A DNA stretch of 50,196 bases from Treponema sp. Lineage in GTDB: Bacteria > Spirochaetota > Spirochaetia > Treponematales > Breznakiellaceae. Of this stretch, positions 26,801 to 35,900 are shown one piece after another (position 1 is the stretch's first letter; each line of letters starts with the position of its first letter). The stretch spans positions 1 through 50,196 of the forward strand of contig JAIRRB010000142.1 of the NCBI GenBank assembly GCA_031256195.1. Reading direction: 5' to 3'. The notes beneath the pieces were generated by a model. The model saw only the letters and a list, made by a program, of their open reading frames with translations. It was not told the origin of the DNA and did not search any database. The position numbers and the translations under genes are program-made.

Positions 26801-26892
26801 TTTTCCTTCCGTGAAACTCCGTTAAACCCTGTGAAACTCCGTGGTGAATTCTTCTTTACAATGTTTATATTCATGGCTTCATTCCTCTTCAT
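14869..26892 (-). CDS. Giant multi-Ig-domain lipoprotein (4007 aa), paralogue of the next gene
   Basis: The mature protein would start at Cys 65 after a hydrophobic segment RICLILMAFMAILSC and continue CEQPF. The body is a chain of Ig-like beta modules with recurring phrases such as VDTRPPTVQLDSP, DNEPPAVDL and DNTPPTFTF, where each module starts after a D-x-x-P-P and ends in an aromatic-rich strand. Around residue 3440 is a TIG/IPT-like domain (ISVRGYNLG); the last 250 or so residues repeat YPVIAYYDETND and NPYIVYADST patterns typical of beta-propeller blades. It is collinear end to end with the upstream gene's product. The listed ATG has a strong GGGGAGG site, but residues about 10-44 are encoded by a CACGGAG-type DNA repeat; a GTG at 26760 would give a normal short signal peptide. 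Predicted role: surface or periplasmic adhesion or structural lipoprotein. Function is unknown. Confidence 0.9.
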   Translation of the reverse strand: MKRNEAMNINIVKKNSPRSFTGFNGVSRKEKTESCYSRCYSVSSVVNFFGRICLILMAFMAILSCEQPFKAGLGPVVDTRPPTVQLDSPKAADYIWGVKRFTGTAEDDYKLDKVQIKVTNYPDIPHLRDYTKVTLTKNNKGKNTHSWYIDIDTTKFPDGDLKIQLMAVDSMGKTAETDEIAFFIKNTPPAITVAAPLILRSEDADNGKEGEVGGPRLNFGTVDSLSPGINYIRKMDKGTFLSGTISHDQDIYRGPADPDKNLYPPQIRFWMVGEGTGESAGYPAGYLPTTEQVPWESFAGSEAGALYELNLGNYQFTYDLPLETNHYYGFEIRAQNKDGRSHFHYPRDFYGPDVDWDSTSAGDFEKENRYVLIYLRSPRNLPDAELYNFQDILGPNGWNDADGGYYNDLPGELNDNSPHPYVNSMAVKKSGAFTLRLKTSHQEGISSAEIYWERGNDRGRFIWDDAQKEPYPGWSDANSVPANLPYSYWGYRDPHSRTGTFYTTRSFIFTYDSKSNNRIPNDSAYNEQVRGRSKLQRYKGPNDDTWKSGKAGATWPSLPPSAANEMWEDINGPLPDGIYNIEVYVRSLYGTPMSTPKSYSVHLDTKAPVIELTRMDGVFSEEGPTAFTVNGVVQPYFLFLEERPEDSLVRIATEDYFDDYDRFYVLVDETSGPAMQALIADGTWWPITPLTKPGDLTTGGISANGSVIKVYADGPITGGTLKVKTSGVYNTWSGNAVNQDPAETDKLDDGSYQLYVFCRDNAFNVGNNWFTLDVQEETDRPQFDFSVGQVSEKVTDPNISSDYSANGFIIDANTRQNVLGQNTNIRIRITDDDALDLDELKITFTGSYTDGSGSIQPYTGTGYEMEVTEYQLQTRTSPAKEATITIRQTDLLEMLLPPSLGGINPNYAHLFETGKEYRSLPDGIYRIHIEIKDDVNAKLILGTDPNPAEVAANSVSFWIAVDSVSPEINIPPATDTPSGFLSGNATITGQVSDRNGPITVKSFRVENEFGTEIHNSDGSLTDPNVTLLAFTFLDSVSLSPEVWLVGFTARLNLTPGVSGTYVLVLELQDRFGRSSVITRSYQVDNEPPAVDLREKIPTFERNYGDVNLTTPTGTDFDGVTNNKLRLTNGVIYFTINATDNFKVNTVRWWLLPESPGLNFSLPDKYTPAQMATSDFDNYQPTGTLTGIGRNGKLNSGFQSTRIFIDTAALTDNKEYHLYVAAMDTAGNVCREATGFPFILQKIYVLQDQDKPYFSADITPNNTTEGASTAILRGTIEEDDGFRAGDGTGIMAGAVRVRMSTTSGDLGTATWVPIPETNGSTRNYRRQGNNLILSINLIDYFSTSYSSNIFASDGQKYYQIEVTDSWYGKYVVTTGTQGEPDTSTRVSSQSPLLINPYSFMYDTKDPEIKITLPASGDSAGAAFAVSGTIMDANLAQKKDLDSALSNPDFYYVRYWLDSDIQNIKTFEITNNTAGGHIHDDTPNAGETTVDFTIPAATLWGADSYDFGDLDQGPHTLFLTVKDKSGKEGSASLLFIKDNTPPTFTFTNIEEEELSTVPDGTAGWYTTNWNYLKDKKLTVIQYGEDVPFIQGTFDDDVSDIDTNSFYFAFDDGSMIGPLAAFGAGSGKNVSWKVYITDTGLEGGTILADGIHTFEFTIKDSVGNQLYADPSRPKFGFRLNSALPTVDVSVPVAVFGNKGSLPTDTVLSVTGSAKSANIKGVEVSIRYTDKAGSPTITGTVSEGTWTFAGASPVIETIPWTLNITRGMLYQAAVDSSKLTPGSYELIAKSSDLYGNESNEFVWSFIIDPASPEFDFNLNTTANTTDRLPESWRTDNARNVIRDAQPRIQGRVSDALSNLTAVEYQIRKYNYVGRNWQYYNFGTPGWNGAPTDWANVVPPLAASPEYSLNLDLKALLTAPLLTDGYYCIQLRAKDSSTIGGGAGWTNADDGNPAVSNYVYFFYAADDITLNNAGSTDQYFSSKKNAPGYNLPFTVAAASLNSFDRLEVAVSPTGGTVGSSPVVGTPPVNTGFNNTTWNPSVNITFNPAACKDGTYNIIFTVYDLAGSYKSVSRTIILDNKDPAGRIDDPRFIAAIANHPGSPYQYASETIYGGDDYTIKGITDDTGDNGSASGVKSLWYHLGYLGTGTDSNLTFPTEAQISDSYATATAANAWFEYAANKDVPHGFTSMPTNPADVNLRNWELEIKHIANTSDIKDYTGPLSMYGTSYNPSSGTGRWLVQKIDESKIPLAYQKSGLYSMPLWIRVEDNVGNVFFTCRDLWIYPHGDNPSAVITNPSASTVKPTDNPRGGAISIEGVASDNKSVRSVIYRVFADSTHGTEAQALAPPVIASLVTLGKPALPSLTSVTAPYEYAVFTNSDYNTNLGSGGFNGWYRATMEDLEGPPNVGWSFMINAEDEIKDLIPLRGFSQSGSGPYDTIRVYVEIFVLDGDPTAPPANPPAYAANNLLSLGDSTNLNAPKPYVRAFYLKNTAPKIDTKEISNHGSTTSFGPYPGYYDSDNKRPFVRRGQFAFRAHLDSGDTNTSINQISVRMQDGLSWQDAYVGGTNRNLPGITLNSTDNYRNCTITYQFDSLLTAKPGAGAASDWVKVGSDTFEKTGGKFTVDVRIRDNNSPPGEDTYTFELGVDNFAPLADTEKLITPKKAAGTNVSFIGRVFDYFNSPNTPRPDYKSTMEGYRSIDKVYAWFTKDENHTQYLSMKDGSPLVGAPATMNAYVGRSAEVKYTDDSKPDAIEQIGSGAVYPAGITEGTSQSISYPNPLTAADYVKELSDATGGIMANRVTWQPTGAHDILWSFITDTTVLPDGWIYLNYLVIDSVGNASFYQQKTVIMNKNPWINTVTLLTDNKGEGAAFSTHDGDEAKTTYPIGIYSSGYLNSGFISKNTVIGFGISTVSGNAPLNYRLEYVNREAIPLTAANLAKMANERWGDPGGFGDAAAGNVYTIKTTKGVDSYTWAALGVVHGDIEAGANFVFTAKLADIVGMNYLNAEVWRYTRVDPNLIRGIYNQGDDIPPTDLLFSDNAADTPPSGVTGPFFGTGRILQKRGSQPGEPLKPASPVQGTVYDDPADTAYFLIKVWDTVNGTSYGQPGHDEYDMLYDAVVIGMNVFLSDYTPPIARLYDLNPYTELAVTDNNVTAANLAATIRNAADPQNQEIEQNILRGGLFNTGTEDNPVRSGYIDPRTDTTAMRPWFKNPRWQRTVTADNYQNNDAGGAGINDKVSGKVILRGLAWDDQLIDEIRIKIGGDAAIPILKLTPPITTPLTAGQSRSMQPVGTTQAYASEKMHWQTGHTVEWAYVWDTEIRPATGRATALPVNGVAIQVEVVDIHGQMISGGGQPSGAKGLSSTQTLNAAGTDTTTQGYLVFNPVESSGYSGTPLPDDDTKFHNTVTVDIVPYIIGFERKTPDFTTKRSLQGWYSFYQGEAGISVRGYNLGINKNTAGNASSGITVNIGGTNTAAPTYVHDAASPDRRRYTFTVPAAAASGAINVAVNGTGGTGVALNQDYNRGVTVPVTARSWNREYNPSTPGSDLWVNKPYVHIWRSDPVTSTGNPTLSFTGSGGLDSPGMSLQYNTGGGGAGTLHGAWSTYGLAGFYYGTAGGSTGSPARTLLGRYAEPFSHTDIDYWNGAAFANNNASVVAASQDDGAATLRIKTQVSAGNDATGTLGPPVATYPTLGDAVNPSATDRWQNARIRKNAVSGSATNAGSAFISAYDAVYARLFYTRYVGARDGQYFLDGGGTAGTGVGANIANTNTWGNVGTTARGNSTSTRAGKYSAIDYDTNGYPVIAYYDETNDTLRLAYADRNNPNPGTNDQWTRRYVISENHALRRGSGAYVSMRIDGNNNIHLAFFNSNKNIVVYAVGTKTTAFTVYAIDSVVQGGAWTDISVDSNGNPYIVYADSTRTGERDGVRIAYRGQFNGRALNDPFVPGQLITGWEALTMPAPFTVNNDRLNIESWPPINRGGAVVARNTGAAYAWDAAVGYASDLFRLAYFYKPAAMPTGF
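26761..26865. repeat. CACGGAG/CTCCGTG interspersed repeat inside the 5' end of a giant gene
   Basis: The plus strand contains CACGGAGTAACACCGTG, then CTTCCGTGAAACTCCGTT, then CCCTGTGAAACTCCGTGGTG: several copies of CTCCGTG or its complement in about 100 bp. A second cluster with the same words occurs at 43135-43185. The segment is read as codons 10 to 44 of the 4007-residue lipoprotein, a stretch (such as SPRSFTGFNGVSRKEKTE) that looks unlike a signal peptide. Confidence 0.75.
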
Positions 26893-26907
26893 TTTTTTAC
26901 CCTCCCC

Positions 26908-29900
26908 CTACTTCACATAATAGGCTATGCGGTAATAATCCGGCGCAAGGTAGCCGACCGCTCCTGCCCAGAACTTGGTAGTCGGGTTAGGCGTTCCGGC
27001 ATAGTTCCGTGCCGGATAACATTCCATACCCAGACGGGTATTTACCGTAGCGGACGCGTCCTCTACCCGGCCATAGGTGGGAACATTCATCGCCTCCCAT
27101 CCGGTAATGGGCTGGCCCCATACATCAATGTCTTTACCGGTAAAGTAGGACGTACCGCCTTTATAGAAAACGGCGCTGTCCAGATACGCTACCTTTACCC
27201 CGTCCCGGGAACCGCGGAAGCTTTCATCCTTGTAGGCAATCCAGGGATTACCCTGGCTGTCCAGCGAAAGTTTACACCAACTGCCCACACTGCCCACGCT
27301 GTCCACCACCTGCACGGTAACGTTAATCAATACGTTGTTTGCGGCGGCGGTGGTATCATCCTGACTGGAAGTTCCCCTTACGGGATACAGTTCGCCTCTG
27401 ATGTAGACCATGTTCCGGTTCAGCGAGTTCAGGGCCGCGATGTGAATAATATCGTTTGCTCCCCGCGTGTCAATCATCATACTGACATACTGGCCGGTGC
27501 CGTTATAATTCAGATTGTCCCGCGGAATAACATTGTCCCGTATCTTCCAGCTTGCGGCGGCAACGGGCATTGTAGTGCCGTTACTGACCGCCAGTTTCAG
27601 TTTACCGTTGGTCTCGTCATAGTAAGCGATAACCGGATAGCCGTTTCTGTTCAGAGCAATCGCATTATGTTTGCCGGCATCAATGTTATACCCTCTCCCC
27701 TGAGTCTGGGTACGAGTGTTCCAATTTACTATCCGTCCGTTTGTCGCTATTGCGCCTATAAAATCATTGGCAGGCCTATTACCGCCACCGGCTCCGGTAG
27801 CCCAGTTGGTATTATTGGCGGCATTATACGCATTCTGGTCATCCACATCATAACCGCCGTCCAGGTTGGTCCATGCGTAAGGAGCGGTACTGTTGGCGGC
27901 GGTTGTGGCTGTACCGGCAGCGCTACCGGTTATCGTACCAGGACTGCCCCGCCGATTGTACCGATATTTCATTGAACCATCCTTGTCATCGTAGTAGCTG
28001 ACATGAATATGTTCATTGGTGCCATCGTAGTAGGTAATAATATGGGGGTTAAGGAACTGGTTCAAAGCAGGCGGATTAGACTGTGTTCCTGGCGCATTGG
28101 CATTGGCATTATAACTACAGCTTTCAGCCAGATATTGTGAATTAAACACCGTGTCACTGTTGGTAGTAGCAGCTAACCCGCTGGTAAGACCGGCATTACC
28201 GCCTCGCGGACCGCTGATAAAAATACCGCCTTTGCTCGCCCATCCTGTACCACCTCCCTGTTCGCCAATAATACTGTGAGCGGTCCAGACCGTTGTTAGA
28301 TTGGTACTGATAAATATATCGCTGGTAATAATGGGGTCGCAGAATTGCGCAACCCGCGTCATGCCGGTAGCGGCGTTCGTACTGTAATCAATACCGCCCT
28401 GATTACCCCCGGCCTGACTATGGCTTGAGTAGAGGGTTCCGTTGGCCGGGTTAATGGTCATGGCGGGGTCTTTGACAATCATGTTGGTAGTTTTATCAAA
28501 GCGGCCCCGGTCGGTCCCGGTGTTATGCGTATCATCCGACTGCCAGATATGCAGCATGGTAAAGTCGTCCCACAACTGCGAGCCGGCTATACCGGGGGAA
28601 CGTTCCGTATTCCAGGGTTGAATAACCGGTCTAACGCTGTTAGCCGCCAGCCTTTCAGTTCCGGTGTTAACCGCCATGTAGCCGCTTACCGTAAACGCTA
28701 CTTTGCCGTTGCCGGTTACGGCCCCCGCGGGTACCGTAAATTGCCGGTAACGGGATGCGCTGACCGCTGCCATGTCCACCTCATAGGGATTATTTGCCGC
28801 TGTAGCGGTTATATTACCAACATTGATTGCGTTAGTATAAGTACCGGCGTTCGCGGTCGGCAGACCAATAGTGGGCGTAACACCCGATGCGCCCAGGTTA
28901 AAGCCGCTTATCACGGCGACTTCACTCTGCGCGAACATATACCGGCCCTGGCGGGAACGGGTGTCGTGGGCGAAATCGTTCTTGTTCCGCTTAAATCCGG
29001 TTATGTAGGGCCGCAGGTTTATCCGCATGGAGTTGTAACGCCGGAATTTATAGTGGTTGTCGCCGCCCAGCGCAAACCGCGAATCGTAGAGGGGGAAGTC
29101 CGGATTGTAATAATCCCAGACGCCGTTATAGTTGGCCTGGGTATAGGTGGCGGGCGTGCCGTAAGCGTGGGAAATATGTGTATTGGAATCTTTCGAACCC
29201 TTAGGCGTGGCATTGTTTGCGTTATACGCAACAGCGCGGACGGTAATATCACCCACTACCGTACCCGTTGCACCCCCTAACGTAGTAGCGGGAAGCTGTT
29301 CCGTATCCCACAAATAGGCCCATTCCACGCGGTGGCGGTTCAGGTCGACCGTTTCGGTAAATTCAACATCGCCTCCCCTGAGCGCAGCGCCCTTTCTCAG
29401 GAAGGGGGCGGGGTTAGCGGTCGTATTATTGTTAAACTCCAGTATGGTAACAAAATCCGTCCGGTTGCCGGTATTCGCCGCGTTATAGAATTCCAGATCA
29501 ATCCGGTGTATACGCTGGTCGTCTTCGGCATAGCCGCGCAGGATAACCTTGCCGCTGACCGTGTCTATATTAAGGAAAGAGGCAATGGCGGCGTCATCAA
29601 CCAGCGGCTTCTGCATGGTAGCGGCAGTAGCGGTCGCCGCTCCGCCCATTTGACCGCTGGTCAGCGTATGAACATAGTTCGTACCGCCGATGGAATTTTT
29701 CCGCGGCTCAATGTGGCCGGACTTTTCAACAACCTGCACCGTGCCATTGTTATACAGGCCGCCTTTAATGCGGTTGCCGCCCATATTCATCTGCAGCGCG
29801 GCTGTTTGCGTCACGTTGGTATCCTGCCCCTCGGTTTTGGGGTTCAGGTCGTAGAGCTGGGCGTAGGGCCGTGTCTTGTCATCATTGTTCACCCTGATCG

Positions 29901-32900
29901 AAAGCAGGGCAAAGTCGCCGAATAATTCTTCTTCATCGCCGTCAAATACCTTGACGATAAAGAGCGAATGGGCTACCCAGGGATTCACGCCGGCGAGCGG
30001 GTACGGCAGGGGCCGGTCATCCGGGGCGAAGGCAGGAGCAAAGTCTGTAATTCTGGTTCCGGCTGCCGTGCCAAAGGCATTACTCCCGTACATAAATTCA
30101 GCGCTATACGCTCCGGTAGTATTACCGGGGGTGCCGCCTTTTAAGGCAACATCAGGAAGTCCCAGAGTTCCCGGATGTGTGCGGGCAAACGGATCGGCAG
30201 GGGTTTGGTAGTAACTGCCGTTGAGTTCCCATGCCGAAGGAGTCCCGTAAGCGCCGGCCTGTATCGTTACATTGGCGCCGTCTTCAACGGCCATAAACGC
30301 CATGCCTCTTCTGGCGGTATCGCCTTCCGCAACGCGCAGACCATAACTGCCCCAGGGGAAATTGGCGCCCGGATCGTTAATGATGTATATCCTGCCCGCC
30401 CTTACATTCAGCAATCTGGTGCCGGCATTATAGGTAATCGGTACCGCGCCGGAAACATATTCAACGCGGAAGGTTCGTTTGGTTTTACTCCATGTCTTCA
30501 GGTTTTCATCAACCGTATCAATTAAGTCTACCTTTACGGCCAGCAAATTATTACGCACGGTAAACGCTTCATCATATACCACGCCGTAAGCGTTGAGTCT
30601 TTCGGTATTGATGGGTATGGCCATGCTTATGCCCTTGTCGGTATCCGGATCAGCCGCTGTCAGGCCGAGTTTGCCCTGAACGGCAGTCCTGATCTGTGAA
30701 ACCGGGGCGGCGCCCATATGAGGAGTACCATCAGCGGTAACACCGCCGCCCGGCATTGCCACATACCTTCCGTTTCCGGCGCCCAGCGTCGCTCCCAGGC
30801 CGGTATCACCGCGAATGTCGGTCGCCAGGGTAATGCGGTTTATGCGCGGGACATTGTTCATAATGACCAGTTTCTGGGTATAGTATTTGGTATTGCCCGC
30901 TTTGTCGTACACAATATAGTGCGCGGTAACGCGGCCGGATTCCATTTTGGTGCTGTCCAGCGTTACATACCATGAGGTGCCCAATGAGCCGCCTGAAGCA
31001 AAGCCCATGCGCAGTCCATGTCCGTGGTGCGTTCTTTGACCCATCGGGTCGTTGCGGTCAATAACGATACAGTCGTTGCCACCGGTTAAGGCGGATTCGG
31101 CAGGTATAACGGGTACATTAACACCCGCAAGCGAACCGTCGGGCAGAGTTGTACCGCTGCCGTTAAAGGCGTCGGTGTCTCCATCCCACTTAAAGGATGT
31201 TTGCGTACCGTTGATCATGCGCGAGAACCAGAGTACCACACGAGACAGACCGTTTACCGCGCCGGTATCACCGGCTTCCCCGCCAAAGGTAGCGTCGGTA
31301 CCGGCGACAAAACCATTATGCGTATACATTCCTGTCGGCGGTAAATTGTCGATGGGGAGATTGAGCGTTTGTTCCTGTTTTAAGGGTATAACTTTGGACG
31401 TTTCCGTTGCCGTAAGTTCAACATCGTGGTAAGCCGCGCCGCCCAGGTATTTGCCGCCCTCAAGAATATTGGCGTTTATGTCAATAACAACTATCCATTC
31501 AAAGTAGCCGTCGACCATTTCCATAAGCTCTGTTACGCCGCCACTGGAGACATTAACGGTTCTGCCCTGTTCCAGAGTGAATGTGGTTAAACGTTTGTTG
31601 TCGTTTGTCGGCACCAGTATGGTCGAAGCCGAATCGGTGATGGCCGCCGCGCTGCTGGTAGTCCATATCATAAATGTTCTGGCCGCGGTGAGAGCGTCCA
31701 ATGCGGTTAAACCGGTGGTAATCAACGCTTTAGGCCCGGCCTTTGCCGCAATGCCGGGGTTAGTGTTCGCGTTATAGGTACCGCCGCTCATGGCGGTTAT
31801 GTGAGTGCCATAGGTGGTGGTAGTATACGGGTTCGCCGCAAGCAGGTCATAACCGTTCCAGGTTATGCTCCCGACGCCCTGAGTGTGTTTCACGGTAACG
31901 GCATAGGCGGAACGCCCTCTCATGTAGGTGGTTACATTGCTGCCCCACACGCCAGCACCCAGCGAGGAAGAAGAACCGTTGACTGCGGGATTCAGCACCA
32001 TGTCATCTTCAAAGCGCGGCGCACCGCTGACCACATAGGCATACACCGATGATTCAGAGGTTTTTTTGCTGTAAAGACCCATAGCCGGGTCCCAGCCGCC
32101 GTCGGGCGGTATGGAATCGACCCAGGTGGTATCTTCGGCCATTACTTCAATCGTTATTTTGGCGCTGTTGGAAAATATCGGGTCAAGTTCGCCTTCGGTA
32201 TTGATATAGGCCCACCATGACACCGAACTGCTGCCGCCGCCGTTGGCCTTATACCAGCCGATACCCAGAGATGTGTTTACTCCGGCTACATTATGAAAGA
32301 GTTCCTGAGACGTTTGATTTTGATTACCGGCTGGCTCCCATGTTTCCTCATTCCATTCCGGAATGCGGATGTCTGTCGCGTAGGTTTCGGTTTCAGCTTT
32401 TAACACCCGGAACCAGACACGCTTAACGCGGACGTTATCCACGGCGGTACCCGCAATACGGATTCTGCCGTTCAGCATCCGTTCAGACTCAGGCGCGTCC
32501 TGTTTGGGACTGTTGATTTTGTCAACTATCGGCCGGTCTCCTTCGGGATATATGTAGTACGTAAACGGCGTTACCTCGCGGTTACCCGCTTCATCAACGG
32601 CAAAGTAGTAAATGGTCAGCGGATAAATTTCCTCGCCATTGGGGATACTCGCACCGTTAAATGTAAGTGCTGGAATACCGAGAGTGATGGTAGTCATGGG
32701 TCCCAGATAGTTCGGGGATGAAGTCAAAAAGTCCCGGGTATTGGGCAGGGTAATAACGGCGGAAGAGGTGCCGGGGGCTATCTCTGCCAGTGTTTTACCA
32801 CCGACCACCAGATTCCAGGGATCGGCGCCGCCGCCGGTATTATAATGCCAGCCGCTGCCCACCGCTTTTACCTGTTCTACAGTGGGCATGGCAGGAGACG

Positions 32901-35900
32901 GAGCGGCAGACCCGGTTCCGATATAGAACGCCGCCATTTGAACGGGGCTATCGGTGAGTTTTGAGAAACTGCCGTTAATTATTACCCGTCCGGTTACGGC
33001 AGTATCGTTCGTCCTGAGGGGAACGTGGGGAGCGGTTATGGTCGGCGCGGTATTGTCCAGATTGAATTCGATTTTATCCTCGGCCGCCCGGCCCGCTCCA
33101 TCCGTTGCCGTGAGCGTCAGACTGTATTTATCGGATGGTGCGCCTCCCATACCGCTAATCGTTACCGTTACCGCGTATGTGAGAGTATTGGGATCATAGG
33201 CAGCAGGAGTCACGGTAACACTGCCCGCGGAGGGGCTCAGGTTCGCGCTGACACCTTTAATGCCGTTGGCATCTGTTACGGTATACTGAAATACAATGTT
33301 GCCGTCGGCGCCGCTATAGTAATCTTTGCGGGTAGTGAGCCCTGTTATATTCGGAAGAGTGCGGTCGATAAAGAACACCCGTCCATTGGGAGCATCAACC
33401 GTCTCATTCAAAATCAGCGCGTTCCCCGCCGCTTCCAGTTGATCATTGAGCGAGTAGTCGGTCGCATAGAGGTCCAGCCGGTACTTGCCTTCAGTGTTAA
33501 AGAGATTTGCCGGGTAACCGGTCAACGCGGCGTTATCCAGCGTCCATGACACTGAACTCTTTATGGTTTCGGGAGCAAGTAAATTGGGCCAGGAACTGTA
33601 ATTATTATTGGGTGTAGCCGTCCAGGTTGTACCGTTGTAATATTGCCATCCGGAATTTGTGCCCGCGTAATTCCACCGGGCAATACGGTACCGTATTTCC
33701 TTTACATTGGTGAAGTCTTCGACCATGCCCTGCAAGCTGATAGTCTGGTTCATCAGAGTCGAAGCCGCAGTCTCATTCAAATTATAGTATTTTACATCGG
33801 GCGGTGTACCGTCCAGAGAGAAACGCCAGCTTTCCCGGCTGGAATTCTTTCCCGCCAGGTCTGTCGCGACCACAACAATCTGGCGGCGTACGGCTTCTGA
33901 CGAGTCACTGACTAAAAGAGCCGCAAGATCGCCCTTGGTTACCTTGAGGGTCCATACATACACATTATTGGCATTGGCGGGCATCGCTCCTATGTTGCCA
34001 TACAAACCACCATCCTCTATTATCGCCTTTTTAAGGCTCAGGTTGCCGCCTTTATCGTACTCCGGAACAACATCAAAATCATTCTGGTCAATTTGGTCCA
34101 GCTTTTCCGAAACTTCGGCGTTTGTATCATTGGAGTTGGCGTAAATGCCGACGCTCAGGCTGGTCAGGTTATGCTCGTACACCAGGCCGCTCAGGAAAAA
34201 GGCGGGATTCGTGTCACCGGTAGTATAGCCGGAGGCGCTGAATACCCGTGTATATGCGTCTGCCATGACCAGTTGTTTGCTTCCGCTGCCCGCTGTTACT
34301 ACAAAGGCAGCCTCTTTGGACAGTTCGGGAGGAGCGCGGTCAACAAGAAAGACAACGAATTCTTCCCGCGTGTTGCCATAAGAGTCCGCCACCGTTATTG
34401 TCAGGGAATGTTCGCCGTCCGGAAAACCGGGATCATTGGGTATTTTAATTTCCCAGTTGGCGGTTTTGTCGGGCGTACCGCTATCGCCGAAGGTATTTAC
34501 GGTATTAATTAAGCCGCTATTGGGCAGACCTTTATCAAATTGATAGGTAAAGGTATTTGCTATATTGGAGTATTCATCGCGGAAATTACCCCTAACGGCA
34601 ACGGCGCTCGCTTCGCCCGAAATAATGCCGGTACTCATATTGGTAAAGGTAATAAGCGGCGGCGAGGTATCCTTATAGAAGGTATATTCAACACGGGTTT
34701 TTTGTCCCACCTGGTCAATCGCTTCAATGGCAATGCTCTGCATACCATCAGGCATGGATGAATGGCTAAAAGGCGCCAGCCAGGCGGAAACCAGATGCCA
34801 TCCGCCGGCGTAATTTTTGTCATATCTGTTGCCGACAGGAACATTATTCGGATTAACGGTTATCAGTTCCTGGTCTTTGACGGTCGTTCCGGTGTATGTC
34901 CCCGGAGTGTTATAGGTAAATTTAACGGATTCAAGGTATCCGTCCACCACATAAAGATCGTTAAGGTCTGCCAGCAGTTCCGCAGACGTTCCGTAGACCG
35001 GACGTTGAGAAGTATAGCCGTCATGACCCGGTTTAACGTCGTTTCTGGTAAAGTAGACCTCAGGCAGTTCTTTTTTAAGATAGAAACTATAATACCCGCT
35101 GGTGGGGAATTGCCGCTGAACCGGCCCAAGGGTGAGATTACCATCGGGGTTTTTTCCCGGGGGATCCGCGAATTTCAGGGGATTCGAGGGATTCAGATTC
35201 ACAGCGGCTACAGCCTCATCCGTTATGAGAATTTGGTAACGCTTTTCACCGTCTGTCGCAAAATAACCGCTAAAGTTATTGGTCTGCAAATTCAATACAA
35301 ACCTTATTTCCCCCATTGCGTCCGGCCCGGAAAGGGCAGCGCCGGAGAGGCCGGAGTTAATCGGTATCCAGTTACCCCAGGCGTTGTTGGTCCCGGACGC
35401 AAAACGAATCTGTATATAAGTACCGAGTTTGTCTTTGTCGAATCCGTCATCATCAAAAGCCTTACCCTCTATGACCAGACTCGTCGTTTCGCCGGATATG
35501 ACGGCGCCGTCATCGGGCTTTAAGGAGCCTTCGACCAGAACCGGCAAATCGCTGTTCTGATTAACGGTAAAGGTTCTCAGCGGCGGCGTCCCCGCCGTTA
35601 ACACGCTAAAGTTACCCGCTTTGTCCTGGGCGATTGCCCAGAGATTGTAGGTAGCATTATCGGCAAGATTGGTGGTGTTCAGAATAAACTGGTAATTTCC
35701 GCCGCCCTTGTTGTCGGTTGTTTTGAACCGGCCGCCCAGTCCGGCAGCGCCTCCGCCGGGGAATGGGTACGGCGTAACGGTAATTGTCCCGTCCGGGGCC
35801 ATAGTAGCGGTTGGGCGCGAAGCGGCTGAAGGCAGTATCCACCACCATACATTGGCATTAACGCCGTCATCCGCGATACCGTTCAAATCGGTCGCCATAA

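Noticed and set aside
26761-26865. CRISPR array
   Set aside because: CACGGAG words recur at irregular spacing with no constant-length spacers, and no cas genes are present.
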